46,161 nucleotides of DNA from Desulfuromonadales bacterium (GTDB taxonomy: Bacteria > Desulfobacterota > Desulfuromonadia > Geobacterales > Pseudopelobacteraceae): NCBI GenBank assembly GCA_013349325.1, contig DUZX01000029.1:1-46161 (forward strand), given 5' to 3'. The notes under the pieces were generated by a model. The model was not told where the DNA came from. It saw nothing but the letters and a program-made list of their open reading frames with translations, and did no database searches. Positions within the stretch are counted from its first letter, which is position 1; the number at the start of each line of letters is the position of its first letter. Positions 27,369 through 35,298 of this stretch are shown here, piece after piece. The position numbers and the translations under genes were made by a program.

Positions 27369-28486
27369 TGCAGAGAAAAACGCCTGACAGCGCTCACAAC
27401 TTCGGCAGCCTGATCAAGCGGCAATTCCGGATACATCGGCAGCGACAGGATCGTTTCTGCCAAACGCTCCGTCACCGGCAGAGTTCCGGGCACGTAGCCC
27501 ATAAAGTGGTAAGCACGCATCAGATGGATCGGGTCAGGATAGTTGACCTTGGTTTCTATCCCCTGTACAGCCATAAAATTCATTAATTCATCGCGGCGCT
27601 CCGTTCTGATCGTGTAGAGGTACTGCTGGTGACTGCGCCCCGCTCTGACAACGGGCAGCGCCAGACCATCGATTCCGGTCAATCCGTCATTGTAGATATC
27701 CGCAATACGTCGGCGCAGTGCAATTGAGGCATCCAAACCGGGCAGCTTCAGATTGAGGAGAGCGGCCTGTACTTCGTCGAGACGCGAGTTATAGCCCTCT
27801 TCTTCGGCGTAATAGGCGCTCTCCATGCCGTACATGCGCAGCCGTTTCAGCCGCCGGGCAATGTCAGGTCGAGAGGTGGTTACGGCACCTCCGTCGCCAA
27901 ACGTCCCCAGCACTTTGGTCGGGTAAAAAGAAAATGCCCCGGCATCGCCGAGTGAGCCGGCGCGGCAGCCGTTGTAGGTGGCGCCGCACGCCTGGGCACA
28001 ATCCTCCACAACGGATAGGCCGTAGCGAGTGGCGAATTCCAGCAGCGGCTGCATATCCACCATCTGTCCGAACAGGTGTACCGGCAGAATACAGCGTGTA
28101 CGCCGGCTCAGGACGCCGTCGAGCTGGACGACATCCATCAAAAAGGTATCCGCTTCGACATCCACAAAGACCGGCGTAGCACCGGTGGCGCGGATAGCTG
28201 CCACGGTCGGCACGGCAGTATTAGCTACGGTGACGACCTCATCACCCGGACCGATATCCAGTGCCTTCAGGGCCAGAAACAGGGCATCGGTGCAGGAGTT
28301 CACCCCGACAGCGGATGGAACGCCGCAGTAGGCGGCGAAATGCTCTTCAAAGGAGGCCACCTGCTGCCCCAGAATCAGGCGCCCGGAGGAAAAGACAGCG
28401 TCAACAGCACGCAGATAATCGTCCCGATGCGCGGCGTACTCCTCAAGATAGCTCCAGTAACGTATTTTTGGTGTACTGTTATTCAC
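27365..28486 (-). CDS. Sugar aminotransferase, DegT/DnrJ/EryC1/StrS family
   Basis: A PLP enzyme that aminates a nucleotide-linked keto sugar. 374 residues from the GTG at 28486, which follows GGAGGAC. Upstream in-frame codons to 28717 belong to repeat and DUF559 sequence and are not counted. Motifs: LGQQVASFEEHFAAYCG, GVNSCTDALFLALKALDIGPGDEV, VVEDCAQACGATYNG and FSFYPTKVLGTFGDGGAV with the Schiff-base Lys. GYNSRLDEVQAALLNLKL is the substrate-side signature. With a 2,3-dehydratase and a Gfo/Idh reductase in the operon, it probably acts on C4 or C3 of a 2-deoxy sugar. It overlaps the methyltransferase. Confidence 0.92.
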   Translation of the reverse strand: MNNSTPKIRYWSYLEEYAAHRDDYLRAVDAVFSSGRLILGQQVASFEEHFAAYCGVPSAVGVNSCTDALFLALKALDIGPGDEVVTVANTAVPTVAAIRATGATPVFVDVEADTFLMDVVQLDGVLSRRTRCILPVHLFGQMVDMQPLLEFATRYGLSVVEDCAQACGATYNGCRAGSLGDAGAFSFYPTKVLGTFGDGGAVTTSRPDIARRLKRLRMYGMESAYYAEEEGYNSRLDEVQAALLNLKLPGLDASIALRRRIADIYNDGLTGIDGLALPVVRAGRSHQQYLYTIRTERRDELMNFMAVQGIETKVNYPDPIHLMRAYHFMGYVPGTLPVTERLAETILSLPMYPELPLDQAAEVVSAVRRFSLQ

Positions 28487-28513
28487 GGTTGTCCTCCGCC
28501 GAAGTAAATATGC

Positions 28514-28564
28514 ATTTACTCCCCCCTCCCCTGGCGGGAGGGGGTTGGGGGGTGGGGGAAGTTG
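28514..28564. repeat. GC-rich dispersed repeat, copy 1
   Basis: A C-run, then CTGGCGGG, then G-rich GGGTTGGGGGGTGGGGG. This is the same unit as at 28721 and, inverted, at 28788. Such imperfect hairpin units are scattered in many bacterial genomes. On the minus strand it reads PPPPNPLPPGEGG at the end of the DUF559 scrap. Confidence 0.8.
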
Positions 28565-28717
28565 CTGTAAACACTGAAGCCTGATAACTTCAAGGACACC
28601 CTCGGTATTTTGAATCACTTCGTTATTCCAAAACCTTAATATAATAAAACCGTTAGCCCGCAAACAGGCATTTCTTTGTTCATCGTAGTACCAAGTAACA
28701 CTTAAATAATCGTACAA
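28560..28717 (-). pseudogene. DUF559 (Vsr/restriction-endonuclease-like) C-terminal remnant
   Basis: The minus-strand frame reads YDEQRNACLRANGFIILRFW followed by NNEVIQNTEGVLEVIRLQ, the C-terminal half of DUF559 nuclease-like proteins. The catalytic N-terminal half is missing, and GC-rich repeats lie on both sides. It is in frame with the aminotransferase GTG, but its codons are a chance N-terminal extension. I read it as a relic carried with the repeats. Confidence 0.65.
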
Positions 28718-28720
28718 AAA

Positions 28721-28766
28721 GCTCCCTCCCCCCTGGCGGGGGAGGGTTAGGGTGGGGGGAGGTTGC
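28721..28766. repeat. GC-rich dispersed repeat, copy 2
   Basis: CTCCCTCCCCCCTGGCGGGG with a trailing GGGTTAGGGTGGGGGGAGG, same orientation as copy 1. It can form an imperfect hairpin around CTGG. Confidence 0.8.
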
Positions 28767-28787
28767 CATGAAAGTACTCCGTTGCAG

Positions 28788-28830
28788 CTTCCCCCACCCC
28801 CTAACCCCCTCCCGCAAGGGGAGGGGGAAC
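28788..28830. repeat. GC-rich dispersed repeat, copy 3 (inverted)
   Basis: CTTCCCCCACCCCCTAACCC and CCTCCCGCAAGGGGAGGGGG are the reverse complement of the unit in copies 1 and 2. With copy 2 it makes a large inverted arrangement of about 110 bases directly after the Gfo/Idh gene, which could stall or end transcription inside the operon. Confidence 0.8.
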
Positions 28831-28834
28831 TTTT

Positions 28835-29800
28835 CTAACCCTTTATTTCCCTGCAATTGTCATAAAATATGCCAGCTAATTCAGCCACATCACGTGCTCG
28901 CTGATGCTCCCGCTGCCAATCACCGCTGCGGATCAATCCGCAGACAAAATCAACGGTATTCAGAAAATGATCGCTCGGCGGCACAGAGAACGATTCGTCC
29001 CTACCATCTATTGTAACGGCAATTCTATTTTCCATGTCTGCCGGCGTGGTGTAGGCCCGCTCGACGGCGATGCAACCACGTTCAGCGCTGATCCGGTAAA
29101 AGGATCGGTACGTCAGACCGAAGGCGGTTAAAAACGAGAATGTCTCACCGGATTCGGTACAGGACTCAGCCTGAAGCGACAGAACAAGTCCTTCCCGGAC
29201 GACCTGAGTGCCCTGGCAGAAACGGTGCTGTTTTCCGGTAAGAAAATAACGAGCAGCGCTGAGCGGGTAGCGGTTCATATCGTGAAATGCTCCACCCCCC
29301 TGGCGAAGATCCAACCTGAAATCCCCGTCAAGAGGCCCTGGGAACGCAAATTCACTCTGCAGGGAGAGAACTTTTCCGATCCTCCCGGAGTCGATCAGCG
29401 CTTTCACCATTGTGTGCTGTGGATGCTGCAGGTACATGAGGTTTTCAAACAGAAGCCGTCCGTGACTGTCTGCGACATCCAGCATGCGTGTGACCGATGC
29501 GGCACTCAGGCCGAGTGGTTTTTCACAGATGACGTGTTTGCCCTGCTCCAGGGCACGAATACTCCACTCTTCATGGAGATGATTGGGAAGGGAGACATAC
29601 ACCAGATCCACGCCGGGGGAGCAGACAAGTTCCTGATACGTCATCGGGGTAATCGAGAGAGCGGGAGGAACACAAGAAGCGGCTTTGAGTGGTTGCCTGC
29701 TTGCCAGGGCGGCACAACAGGCCTGGCTGCTTTTCAGCAGCGCAGGGATAAATTTGCGCCGGGCAATGTCGGAGCATCCCAGAACGCCGACACGGATCAC
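28835..29800 (-). CDS. Gfo/Idh/MocA-family oxidoreductase (probable NDP-sugar 3-ketoreductase)
   Basis: 321 residues from a GTG at 29800 that overlaps the dehydratase stop by 4 bases. The N-terminal NAD(P) fold has VGVLGCSDIARRKFIPAL. The family EKP motif is HVICEKPLGLSA, and a catalytic-type His lies in the GGGAFHDMNRYPL region. Enzymes of this family reduce the unstable 3-keto product of NDP-hexose 2,3-dehydratases in deoxysugar pathways (TylC/SpnN type). The direct overlap with the dehydratase gene supports that pairing. Copies of the GC-rich repeat begin 5 bases or less beyond its end. Confidence 0.85.
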   Translation of the reverse strand: MIRVGVLGCSDIARRKFIPALLKSSQACCAALASRQPLKAASCVPPALSITPMTYQELVCSPGVDLVYVSLPNHLHEEWSIRALEQGKHVICEKPLGLSAASVTRMLDVADSHGRLLFENLMYLQHPQHTMVKALIDSGRIGKVLSLQSEFAFPGPLDGDFRLDLRQGGGAFHDMNRYPLSAARYFLTGKQHRFCQGTQVVREGLVLSLQAESCTESGETFSFLTAFGLTYRSFYRISAERGCIAVERAYTTPADMENRIAVTIDGRDESFSVPPSDHFLNTVDFVCGLIRSGDWQREHQRARDVAELAGIFYDNCREIKG

Positions 29801-31212
29801 ACGGCATCCCGACAGAACAGACAGGTCAAGATGCTTCGGGCGCAGGAATTGACCTGTTCCCCCAGATGAACCAGAAAGACGACCTGTTCCAGCGGTATCC
29901 AGCGATAATCAAGCGGAATGTCCAAACTGGCAGCATCCGGCAGCATCAGGATGCGGTGCAGATGATATTCTCGATAAAAACGCGCCCCTTCCTCCGTCTG
30001 ACGACTTTCATGAAGCAGGGGATAGCGCGCTGGATTCAGAAATTCATCATACAGGAACGGCTTTTTCAGCTTGCGACTCCCCTCGTAATTGCCCTGGGTA
30101 AACTGGACCGTCGGGCCAAGCTGAACGGCACTCCGGTTGCCGACCTCCGCCTTGGCCTGCATCAGTAATTCAAGACCACCTGAACCGTTTCTGACCAGCA
30201 GTCCGATGATGCCTGCGGCCGGATTCTCTAAAATCGGCTGCCCCCAGCGGCGCACCTCGCGGGTGCCGGATGAAACCTGTAATCCCACAATCCTGAAGAA
30301 GCGTTTTTCCCGGTGTGAGAAGAAACCTTTTTCATCGATGCTCCACTCCGTCAGATCCTTAAGTCCGATTCTCCGCGTCAGCATATGGTTGGCTGCCCGG
30401 CGATCATCAAGCCATTGGAGCGTGCTCCGTACCTCATCTGACCGGTCATTATTTGTCGTATGCGGCAGAGGCTCCAGCCGCTGTTCCGCTGCAAAAGCCA
30501 GGCTTGACATGATACTGCGGGTACAGGCATTCACCAGATTGTCCTGATTCATGAGGCGCATTATTTGTCGCAACGTCAGCCAGATGAACCCCTCTGGCAG
30601 CTCCAGCGGGGCATCGCTTCCTGCTGTCACGATCATGTTGCGGTTGGATTTGTACAGAAAGCGGCCGCCATCCTCCGTCTGCAGACGGGCAAACAGGATC
30701 CGCGCCCGCCCGGCCCCGCTGAAAAGATCAAGGAACAGCGGTGTTGCCCCGCCATGGGCTCCGGTATAGTTGCTGTAGGTTGCCTGAACCGTCGGTGAGA
30801 GTTGAATCCTGCCGATGTTACCCGGCTCCTCCTTGGCCTGCAGACAAAAATGCAGCACACCATTGATCGGCCTGGTCAAAATGCCGAGAATACCGGTCTC
30901 GGGCTGTTCGATAATCGGCTGATCCCACTCCAGCTCTTCCCGATCAAGCCGATGGCGCACATGAACGCCGATGATACTGAAAAAACGGCCGCTGTCGTGA
31001 TTGATGTTGCCATTGCTTTGGTCACACTGCCAGCCTTCAACCTCATCCAGTGCTACCAGCATACTGTGCAGTGTAGCTTTTTTCCGGGAAGCGGTGATCC
31101 ATTGATCGACAAAATCGTCCTCATGTAGAGCCTGCATACTGCAACAAGAAGCGCTGACAACAGCAACATCCTCGGGAGAGATGGCGATGGAAACAGTCGT
31201 TGTTCGTTTCAT
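29797..31212 (-). CDS. NDP-hexose 2,3-dehydratase
   Basis: 471 residues from the ATG at 31212. Two tandem copies of the hexose-dehydratase domain are clear. First copy: FFSIIGVHVRHRLDREELEWDQPII, ILTRPINGVLHFCLQAK, QLSPTVQATYSNY. Second copy: FFRIVGLQVSSGTREVRRWGQPIL, LVRNGSGGLELLMQAK, QLGPTVQFTQGNY. This is the EvaA/TylX3/SpnO family, which removes the C2 hydroxyl of dTDP-4-keto-6-deoxyglucose in antibiotic-sugar and some surface-sugar pathways. It starts one base after the glycosyltransferase stop. RmlA and RmlB, which make the expected substrate, are not in the window. Confidence 0.9.
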   Translation of the reverse strand: MKRTTTVSIAISPEDVAVVSASCCSMQALHEDDFVDQWITASRKKATLHSMLVALDEVEGWQCDQSNGNINHDSGRFFSIIGVHVRHRLDREELEWDQPIIEQPETGILGILTRPINGVLHFCLQAKEEPGNIGRIQLSPTVQATYSNYTGAHGGATPLFLDLFSGAGRARILFARLQTEDGGRFLYKSNRNMIVTAGSDAPLELPEGFIWLTLRQIMRLMNQDNLVNACTRSIMSSLAFAAEQRLEPLPHTTNNDRSDEVRSTLQWLDDRRAANHMLTRRIGLKDLTEWSIDEKGFFSHREKRFFRIVGLQVSSGTREVRRWGQPILENPAAGIIGLLVRNGSGGLELLMQAKAEVGNRSAVQLGPTVQFTQGNYEGSRKLKKPFLYDEFLNPARYPLLHESRQTEEGARFYREYHLHRILMLPDAASLDIPLDYRWIPLEQVVFLVHLGEQVNSCARSILTCLFCRDAV

Positions 31213-31213
31213 A

Positions 31214-32182
31214 TCAGGCGGCCCCACGTCTGTCCACTCCCGTTCTTCTGTCGGGGAGATTGGAAAGCTTCTCTCTGATAATAAACTGCGGTTCCTGATT
31301 CAGCTTCAGATAGATACGGCCGACATATTCTCCGACAATACCGGTTGCAAAAAGTTGAAATCCCCTGAAAAACATGGAGACCGAGGTCAACTCCTCCAAA
31401 TCGCTCGGATCGTGCATCGAGGGGTTTATATTCTGAATCAGCATCTCAACTACGGAATAGGTACCCAGCAGCGTCAGAACCGCGCCCAGTATCGCTACAA
31501 CGCGTAGTGGAATCAGCGAATAACTGACGATCATGTCGCCCCAGAGCTCCACCAGTTTTTTGAAGGTGTAGCCGGAACGCCCTTCACGACGCTGATCATG
31601 ACGCGTCTCAATCGTGCCGATGGAACGGGTAATGCGCAGGATAATGGCATCAAGATAGGGGCGGGGATTTTTATAGGTAATAACTTCATTGACGAGGAAA
31701 CGGTTCATAGCCTTGAAGCTGGACAGGTAAAGATTGGCCGGTTTGTTCAGGACAACCCGCGCCATACTGCCATTAATATAACTGCCCAGATTGCGGAAGA
31801 GACTGTCTTTCTTAACGGGATACCGGCTGTAGACCACGTCGAAGCCCTTCTGTATCTCAGCGACCAGAAGCGGAACCTCTTCGGGCGGGTTCTGAAAATC
31901 ATCGTCCATGATGACGACATATTCGCCCCGTGTCAGGTTGAGCCCGGCCATGACGGCGTTGTGTTCACTGAAATTGCGCGACAGCCGAGCATAGACAATC
32001 GTTTCCGGATATTCTGCCTGAAGAGCCTTACAGACCGCATCGGTCCCGTCCTTGCTGCAGTCGTTGATCATCACAATCTCAAGCAGATAGTCGTCGGCAA
32101 GCAGCGCGATGAGTGCCCGACAGAGGTCGGCTATGGTTTTTTCCGCATTATAGACAGGTATGACAATCGAAAGAGAGATCAT
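31214..32182 (-). CDS. Polyprenyl-phosphate glycosyltransferase, GT2 (GtrB/ArnC type)
   Basis: 322 residues. A GT-A domain comes first: SIVIPVYNAEKTI, VMINDCSKDGTD, and the metal-binding VIMDDDFQNPPEEV. Two C-terminal membrane helices follow (about 228-252 and 270-292), with GIVGEYVGRIYLKLNQEPQF. This architecture moves a sugar from its nucleotide onto undecaprenyl phosphate at the inner face of the membrane. As the first gene before the dehydratase it is the likely user of the deoxy amino sugar, as ArnC is for aminoarabinose. It starts 2 bases after dppC. Confidence 0.92.
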   Translation of the reverse strand: MISLSIVIPVYNAEKTIADLCRALIALLADDYLLEIVMINDCSKDGTDAVCKALQAEYPETIVYARLSRNFSEHNAVMAGLNLTRGEYVVIMDDDFQNPPEEVPLLVAEIQKGFDVVYSRYPVKKDSLFRNLGSYINGSMARVVLNKPANLYLSSFKAMNRFLVNEVITYKNPRPYLDAIILRITRSIGTIETRHDQRREGRSGYTFKKLVELWGDMIVSYSLIPLRVVAILGAVLTLLGTYSVVEMLIQNINPSMHDPSDLEELTSVSMFFRGFQLFATGIVGEYVGRIYLKLNQEPQFIIREKLSNLPDRRTGVDRRGAA

Positions 32183-32184
32183 GA

Positions 32185-33039
32185 TTATCGTTTCACCCGA
32201 GGGTCGAGCGCATCACGTATTCCTTCGCCCAAAAGGTTGTAGGCCAGCACCGTGACCAGAATTGCCAAGCCCGGAAAGAGTGACAACCACCAGGCAAATT
32301 CGATGTAATCTTTTCCGGAGGTCAGAATATTGCCCCAACTGGGGGTTGGCGGCTGCACACCGATACCGAGAAAAGAGAGCGCCGATTCCGTCAGGATAGC
32401 CCCGGCGACGCCCAGCGTTGCAGCGACCAACACCGGCGAGATAGCATTGGGCAGGATATGGCGGAAGATGATACGGGTATTTGAACAGCCGATACAGCGT
32501 GCCGCCATGATATACTCCATCTCGCGGATCGAAAGTGTTTCGGCCCGTACCAGACGCGCCACTCCCATCCAGCCGGTCAGGCCGATGATGACCATGATGT
32601 ACCAGATTGACGGTTCCAGAAAGGTTATCACCGCCAGAATCAGGAAAAAGGCCGGAAAGCAGAGCATGATATCAACCAGCCGCATCATGACCGTATCCAC
32701 CAGGCCGCTGTAATAACCGGAGATCAGACCAACCGTTGTTCCGATCATAACTGCGATACCGACCGCAACGAAACCGACCTTGAGTGAAATCCGGGCGCCG
32801 TACAGCACCCGGCTGAGAACATCGCGCCCCAGTTCATCGGTACCGAACCAGTGCTGCATCGATGGAGGAGAGAGTACCCGCCATGCGTTTATGGCACTCG
32901 GGTCGTAGGGGGATATCAGCGGTGCCAGCAGTGATATGACAAACAGGGCCATGACGACAGCTCCTCCGGCCAGTGCCAGACGGTTACGCTTCAGTCGCGG
33001 CCAGAAGATAGAATAGACGTATGAATATTTGAGATCCAT
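32185..33039 (-). CDS. dppC: Peptide/nickel ABC transporter permease, DppC-like
   Basis: 284 residues with about six membrane segments. The N-terminal cytoplasmic helix (FWPRLKRNRLALAGG) and the WFGTDELGRDVLSRVLYGARIS signature define the DppC/OppC group. The EAA loop is near 200-220 (EYIMAARCIGCSNTRIIFRHILPN). Pairs with DppB, 3 bases upstream. No binding protein or ATPase gene is visible in the window. Confidence 0.92.
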   Translation of the reverse strand: MDLKYSYVYSIFWPRLKRNRLALAGGAVVMALFVISLLAPLISPYDPSAINAWRVLSPPSMQHWFGTDELGRDVLSRVLYGARISLKVGFVAVGIAVMIGTTVGLISGYYSGLVDTVMMRLVDIMLCFPAFFLILAVITFLEPSIWYIMVIIGLTGWMGVARLVRAETLSIREMEYIMAARCIGCSNTRIIFRHILPNAISPVLVAATLGVAGAILTESALSFLGIGVQPPTPSWGNILTSGKDYIEFAWWLSLFPGLAILVTVLAYNLLGEGIRDALDPRVKR

Positions 33040-33042
33040 CCC

Positions 33043-34023
33043 CTACCCCTCCCCATGGCGGATGCGCGGATCCGCCAGAGCGTAGCAGAGATCGGCGATC
33101 AGGTTGCCGATCAGCGTCAGAAAGGCACCGATCACCAGAATCCCCATCACAACGGGATAATCACGCGACATGACCCCCTGATAAAAGAGCTGTCCCATAC
33201 CGGGGATGGCGTAGATCGTCTCAAAAATAACACTGCCGCCGATCAGACCGGGGATCGAGAAACCGAGCAGCGTGATCAGCGGCAGAAGAGCGTTGCGCAG
33301 GGCATGTTTATAGATCACGACCCGCTCCGACAGCCCTTTGGCACGCGCGGTGGTGATGTAATCCTGACTGATGACGTTCAGCATGGCAGAGCGCATGTAG
33401 CGCGAAAGGCCGGCCAGGCTGCCGAAAGAGGCCACCATGACCGGCATGACCAGATGTTTGGCCAGATCCCACAGGTAGCGCCCGGTGCCCCAGCTGTCGC
33501 TCCCCAGTGTATGCAGCCCGGAGATCGGAAGCCATCCCAGCCGGACGCCGAAAAAGTACATCAAGAGTAGCGCCAGCCAGAAGGTCGGCACGGCAAAGCC
33601 GACAAAGACGAAGACAGTTATACCCTTGTCAAGCCAGCTGTCGCGGCGCGTGGCAGCCAGGATCCCGATCGGTATTGCCAATCCGAATTCGAGCAGCAGG
33701 GCAACCACATTAAGCGAGATTGTAACCGGCAAACGTTCTTTGATCTTGTCAAGTACCGGCCGACTGTCGGATGAGAAGGATCGCCCCAGATCGAGGCGGG
33801 CCAGGCGACCGACCCAGCTGAAATACTGCTCAGGCAGCGGTTTGTCGAGACCATAGAATGTGGTCAGCCGCTCGCGGGCCTCTTTGCCGACCTTGGGATT
33901 CATGGCCATCTGCATCTCGACCGGTTCTCCAGGCGCCAGATGGATGACCGAAAAGGTGATCAGCGTAATGCCGATCATCAGCGGGAACAGCATCAGGATG
34001 CGTTTTAAAAGATATGTTTTCAT
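33043..34023 (-). CDS. dppB: Peptide/nickel ABC transporter permease, DppB-like
   Basis: 326 residues with about six membrane segments. Typical DppB motifs: [21 protein letters not shown] at the start, [27 protein letters not shown], and an EAA loop [20 protein letters not shown]. It lies 52 bases after the phosphatase gene and heads the run dppB-dppC-glycosyltransferase. The partner ATPases and solute-binding protein must lie elsewhere. Confidence 0.92.
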   Translation of the reverse strand: MKTYLLKRILMLFPLMIGITLITFSVIHLAPGEPVEMQMAMNPKVGKEARERLTTFYGLDKPLPEQYFSWVGRLARLDLGRSFSSDSRPVLDKIKERLPVTISLNVVALLLEFGLAIPIGILAATRRDSWLDKGITVFVFVGFAVPTFWLALLLMYFFGVRLGWLPISGLHTLGSDSWGTGRYLWDLAKHLVMPVMVASFGSLAGLSRYMRSAMLNVISQDYITTARAKGLSERVVIYKHALRNALLPLITLLGFSIPGLIGGSVIFETIYAIPGMGQLFYQGVMSRDYPVVMGILVIGAFLTLIGNLIADLCYALADPRIRHGEG

Positions 34024-34075
34024 GCCCCGTGGCTACTCCGTTGTACTACCAGGTTTCATCTGCGTCCGCTAACTA

Positions 34076-34762
34076 CTACTCTCGAGCCACTCCATCCAGC
34101 CATTTCTGAATCGTCAGCTCCATCGTGTCGAGATTGAGCGCCACCAGATTCCCCATCTCCGGTTGCATAGTGGTAAAAGCGCCATTATCAAGATTGATTC
34201 TGTTGGATCGGAGCGAAGCAGTAATGAGCTGCAGTGGCCTGATGTTATGCCCCGTCACCAGTTTTCTGCCACCAATCTTGGACGGGTCAACCATCCCCAA
34301 ATCGCCCCACAGCATGTCAGTCCGGCTTGACTGCGTCAGCGGGTCATCGCGATACATATCCAGCGCGCCATGCACAAATACAAAATCGTCAGCTATCTGC
34401 AAAAGCGGCAGGGCATCCAGCAGGGTCAGGTAGCGCAGCGGCAGATCGCTGATCCTGCTGACCCCGAAACTCCGCAATGTTCCTTCTCCCCAGCACTTCA
34501 GCCACATTTTTGACTGTCCGTCATGGTCGTCTGAATAGCTGCGCAGCATCATGTCATCATGATTACCCCGGACCGGACGCACATCATAGCCGAAATCCAT
34601 CAGGTGGAGAATGGTATCCAGAACTCCCTTACTGTCACTGCCGCGATCAACGTAGTCACCCAGCAGATAAATCCGGTCTCCCTGGCGGAGGTTGAGTTTG
34701 TCAAGGAGGGTGCGAAAGGTTGTGCAACCTCCATGTATGTCACCGATGGCATAGCGATTCAT
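34076..34762 (-). CDS. Serine/threonine protein phosphatase-type metallophosphoesterase
   Basis: 228 residues, PPP family. The metal-site motifs are complete: GDIHG (8-12), GDYVDRG (36-42), GNHD (66-69), and later VHGAL and VTGHNIRP. It resembles bacterial PrpA-type phosphatases, which dephosphorylate proteins or small molecules. ATG at 34762 with a weak AGAGAG site. It is the first gene of the minus-strand string and may carry the operon promoter upstream, though no clear one was seen. Confidence 0.9.
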   Translation of the reverse strand: MNRYAIGDIHGGCTTFRTLLDKLNLRQGDRIYLLGDYVDRGSDSKGVLDTILHLMDFGYDVRPVRGNHDDMMLRSYSDDHDGQSKMWLKCWGEGTLRSFGVSRISDLPLRYLTLLDALPLLQIADDFVFVHGALDMYRDDPLTQSSRTDMLWGDLGMVDPSKIGGRKLVTGHNIRPLQLITASLRSNRINLDNGAFTTMQPEMGNLVALNLDTMELTIQKWLDGVARE

Positions 34763-34858
34763 AGCGTACTCTCTTACCAGAAAATGAGCTTAATTGCCAG
34801 TCTGCTCTGAATCGTTCTATGTTCGTGGATAGAGCGCGTGAATATACCCGATAGCATT

Positions 34859-35070
34859 CTATTTTATTTCCAGAAGATACTTCTCAGCTATCTTTGAAGC
34901 CATCGTAGCAAATTCATTCCTCAAATTGGCTGGCTCTACAATCTCAACCTTTTAACCAAAACCCTTCAGCCACCAGCGCAACTGAACATCATCCCGCACA
35001 GTTGCCTCCAGCGCATCTCGATGAACCCGGTTTCTGGGAATAATGGGCGGAGGAATTATAAAGTGAACGT
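34859..35070 (-). pseudogene. C-terminal remnant of a WYL-domain transcriptional regulator
   Basis: The minus strand reads ALEATVRDDVQLRWWLKGFG, then a TAA (34952-34954), then KVEIVEPANLRNEF and a final KYLLEIK stop. RWWLKGFG and VEIVEP match the C-terminal extension of WYL (YafY-like) regulators. The HTH and WYL core are gone. The rest of 34763-35298 is AT-rich and shows no gene, repeat or RNA I can support. Confidence 0.65.
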
Positions 35071-35298
35071 CATGCCAAGATCGAAAGAAAAGAAGAGCTG
35101 CTGTAACGGATATTTTAACGCATAAAGAAAAGCCACTTTGATTTACAAGATCAGTATTGGTCCTTTAGAAATTTCATATGCTTTAGAGCAAAATGTAAAG
35201 CTTGAAAACAATCTAATTTAAGATGTTGTTAATTTTATACGGAACCGCTTCCCCGAATTTTATCATTCACAACGGCGGAAATTGAAAGCCTACAGCAA

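Noticed and set aside
28487-28717. N-terminal extension of the aminotransferase
   Set aside because: It is made of repeat and DUF559 codons; the GTG at 28486 with GGAGGAC starts the family homology.
28514-28830. CRISPR-like array from the GC-rich repeats
   Set aside because: Copies are irregularly spaced, one is inverted, and the interval between two copies is a protein remnant.
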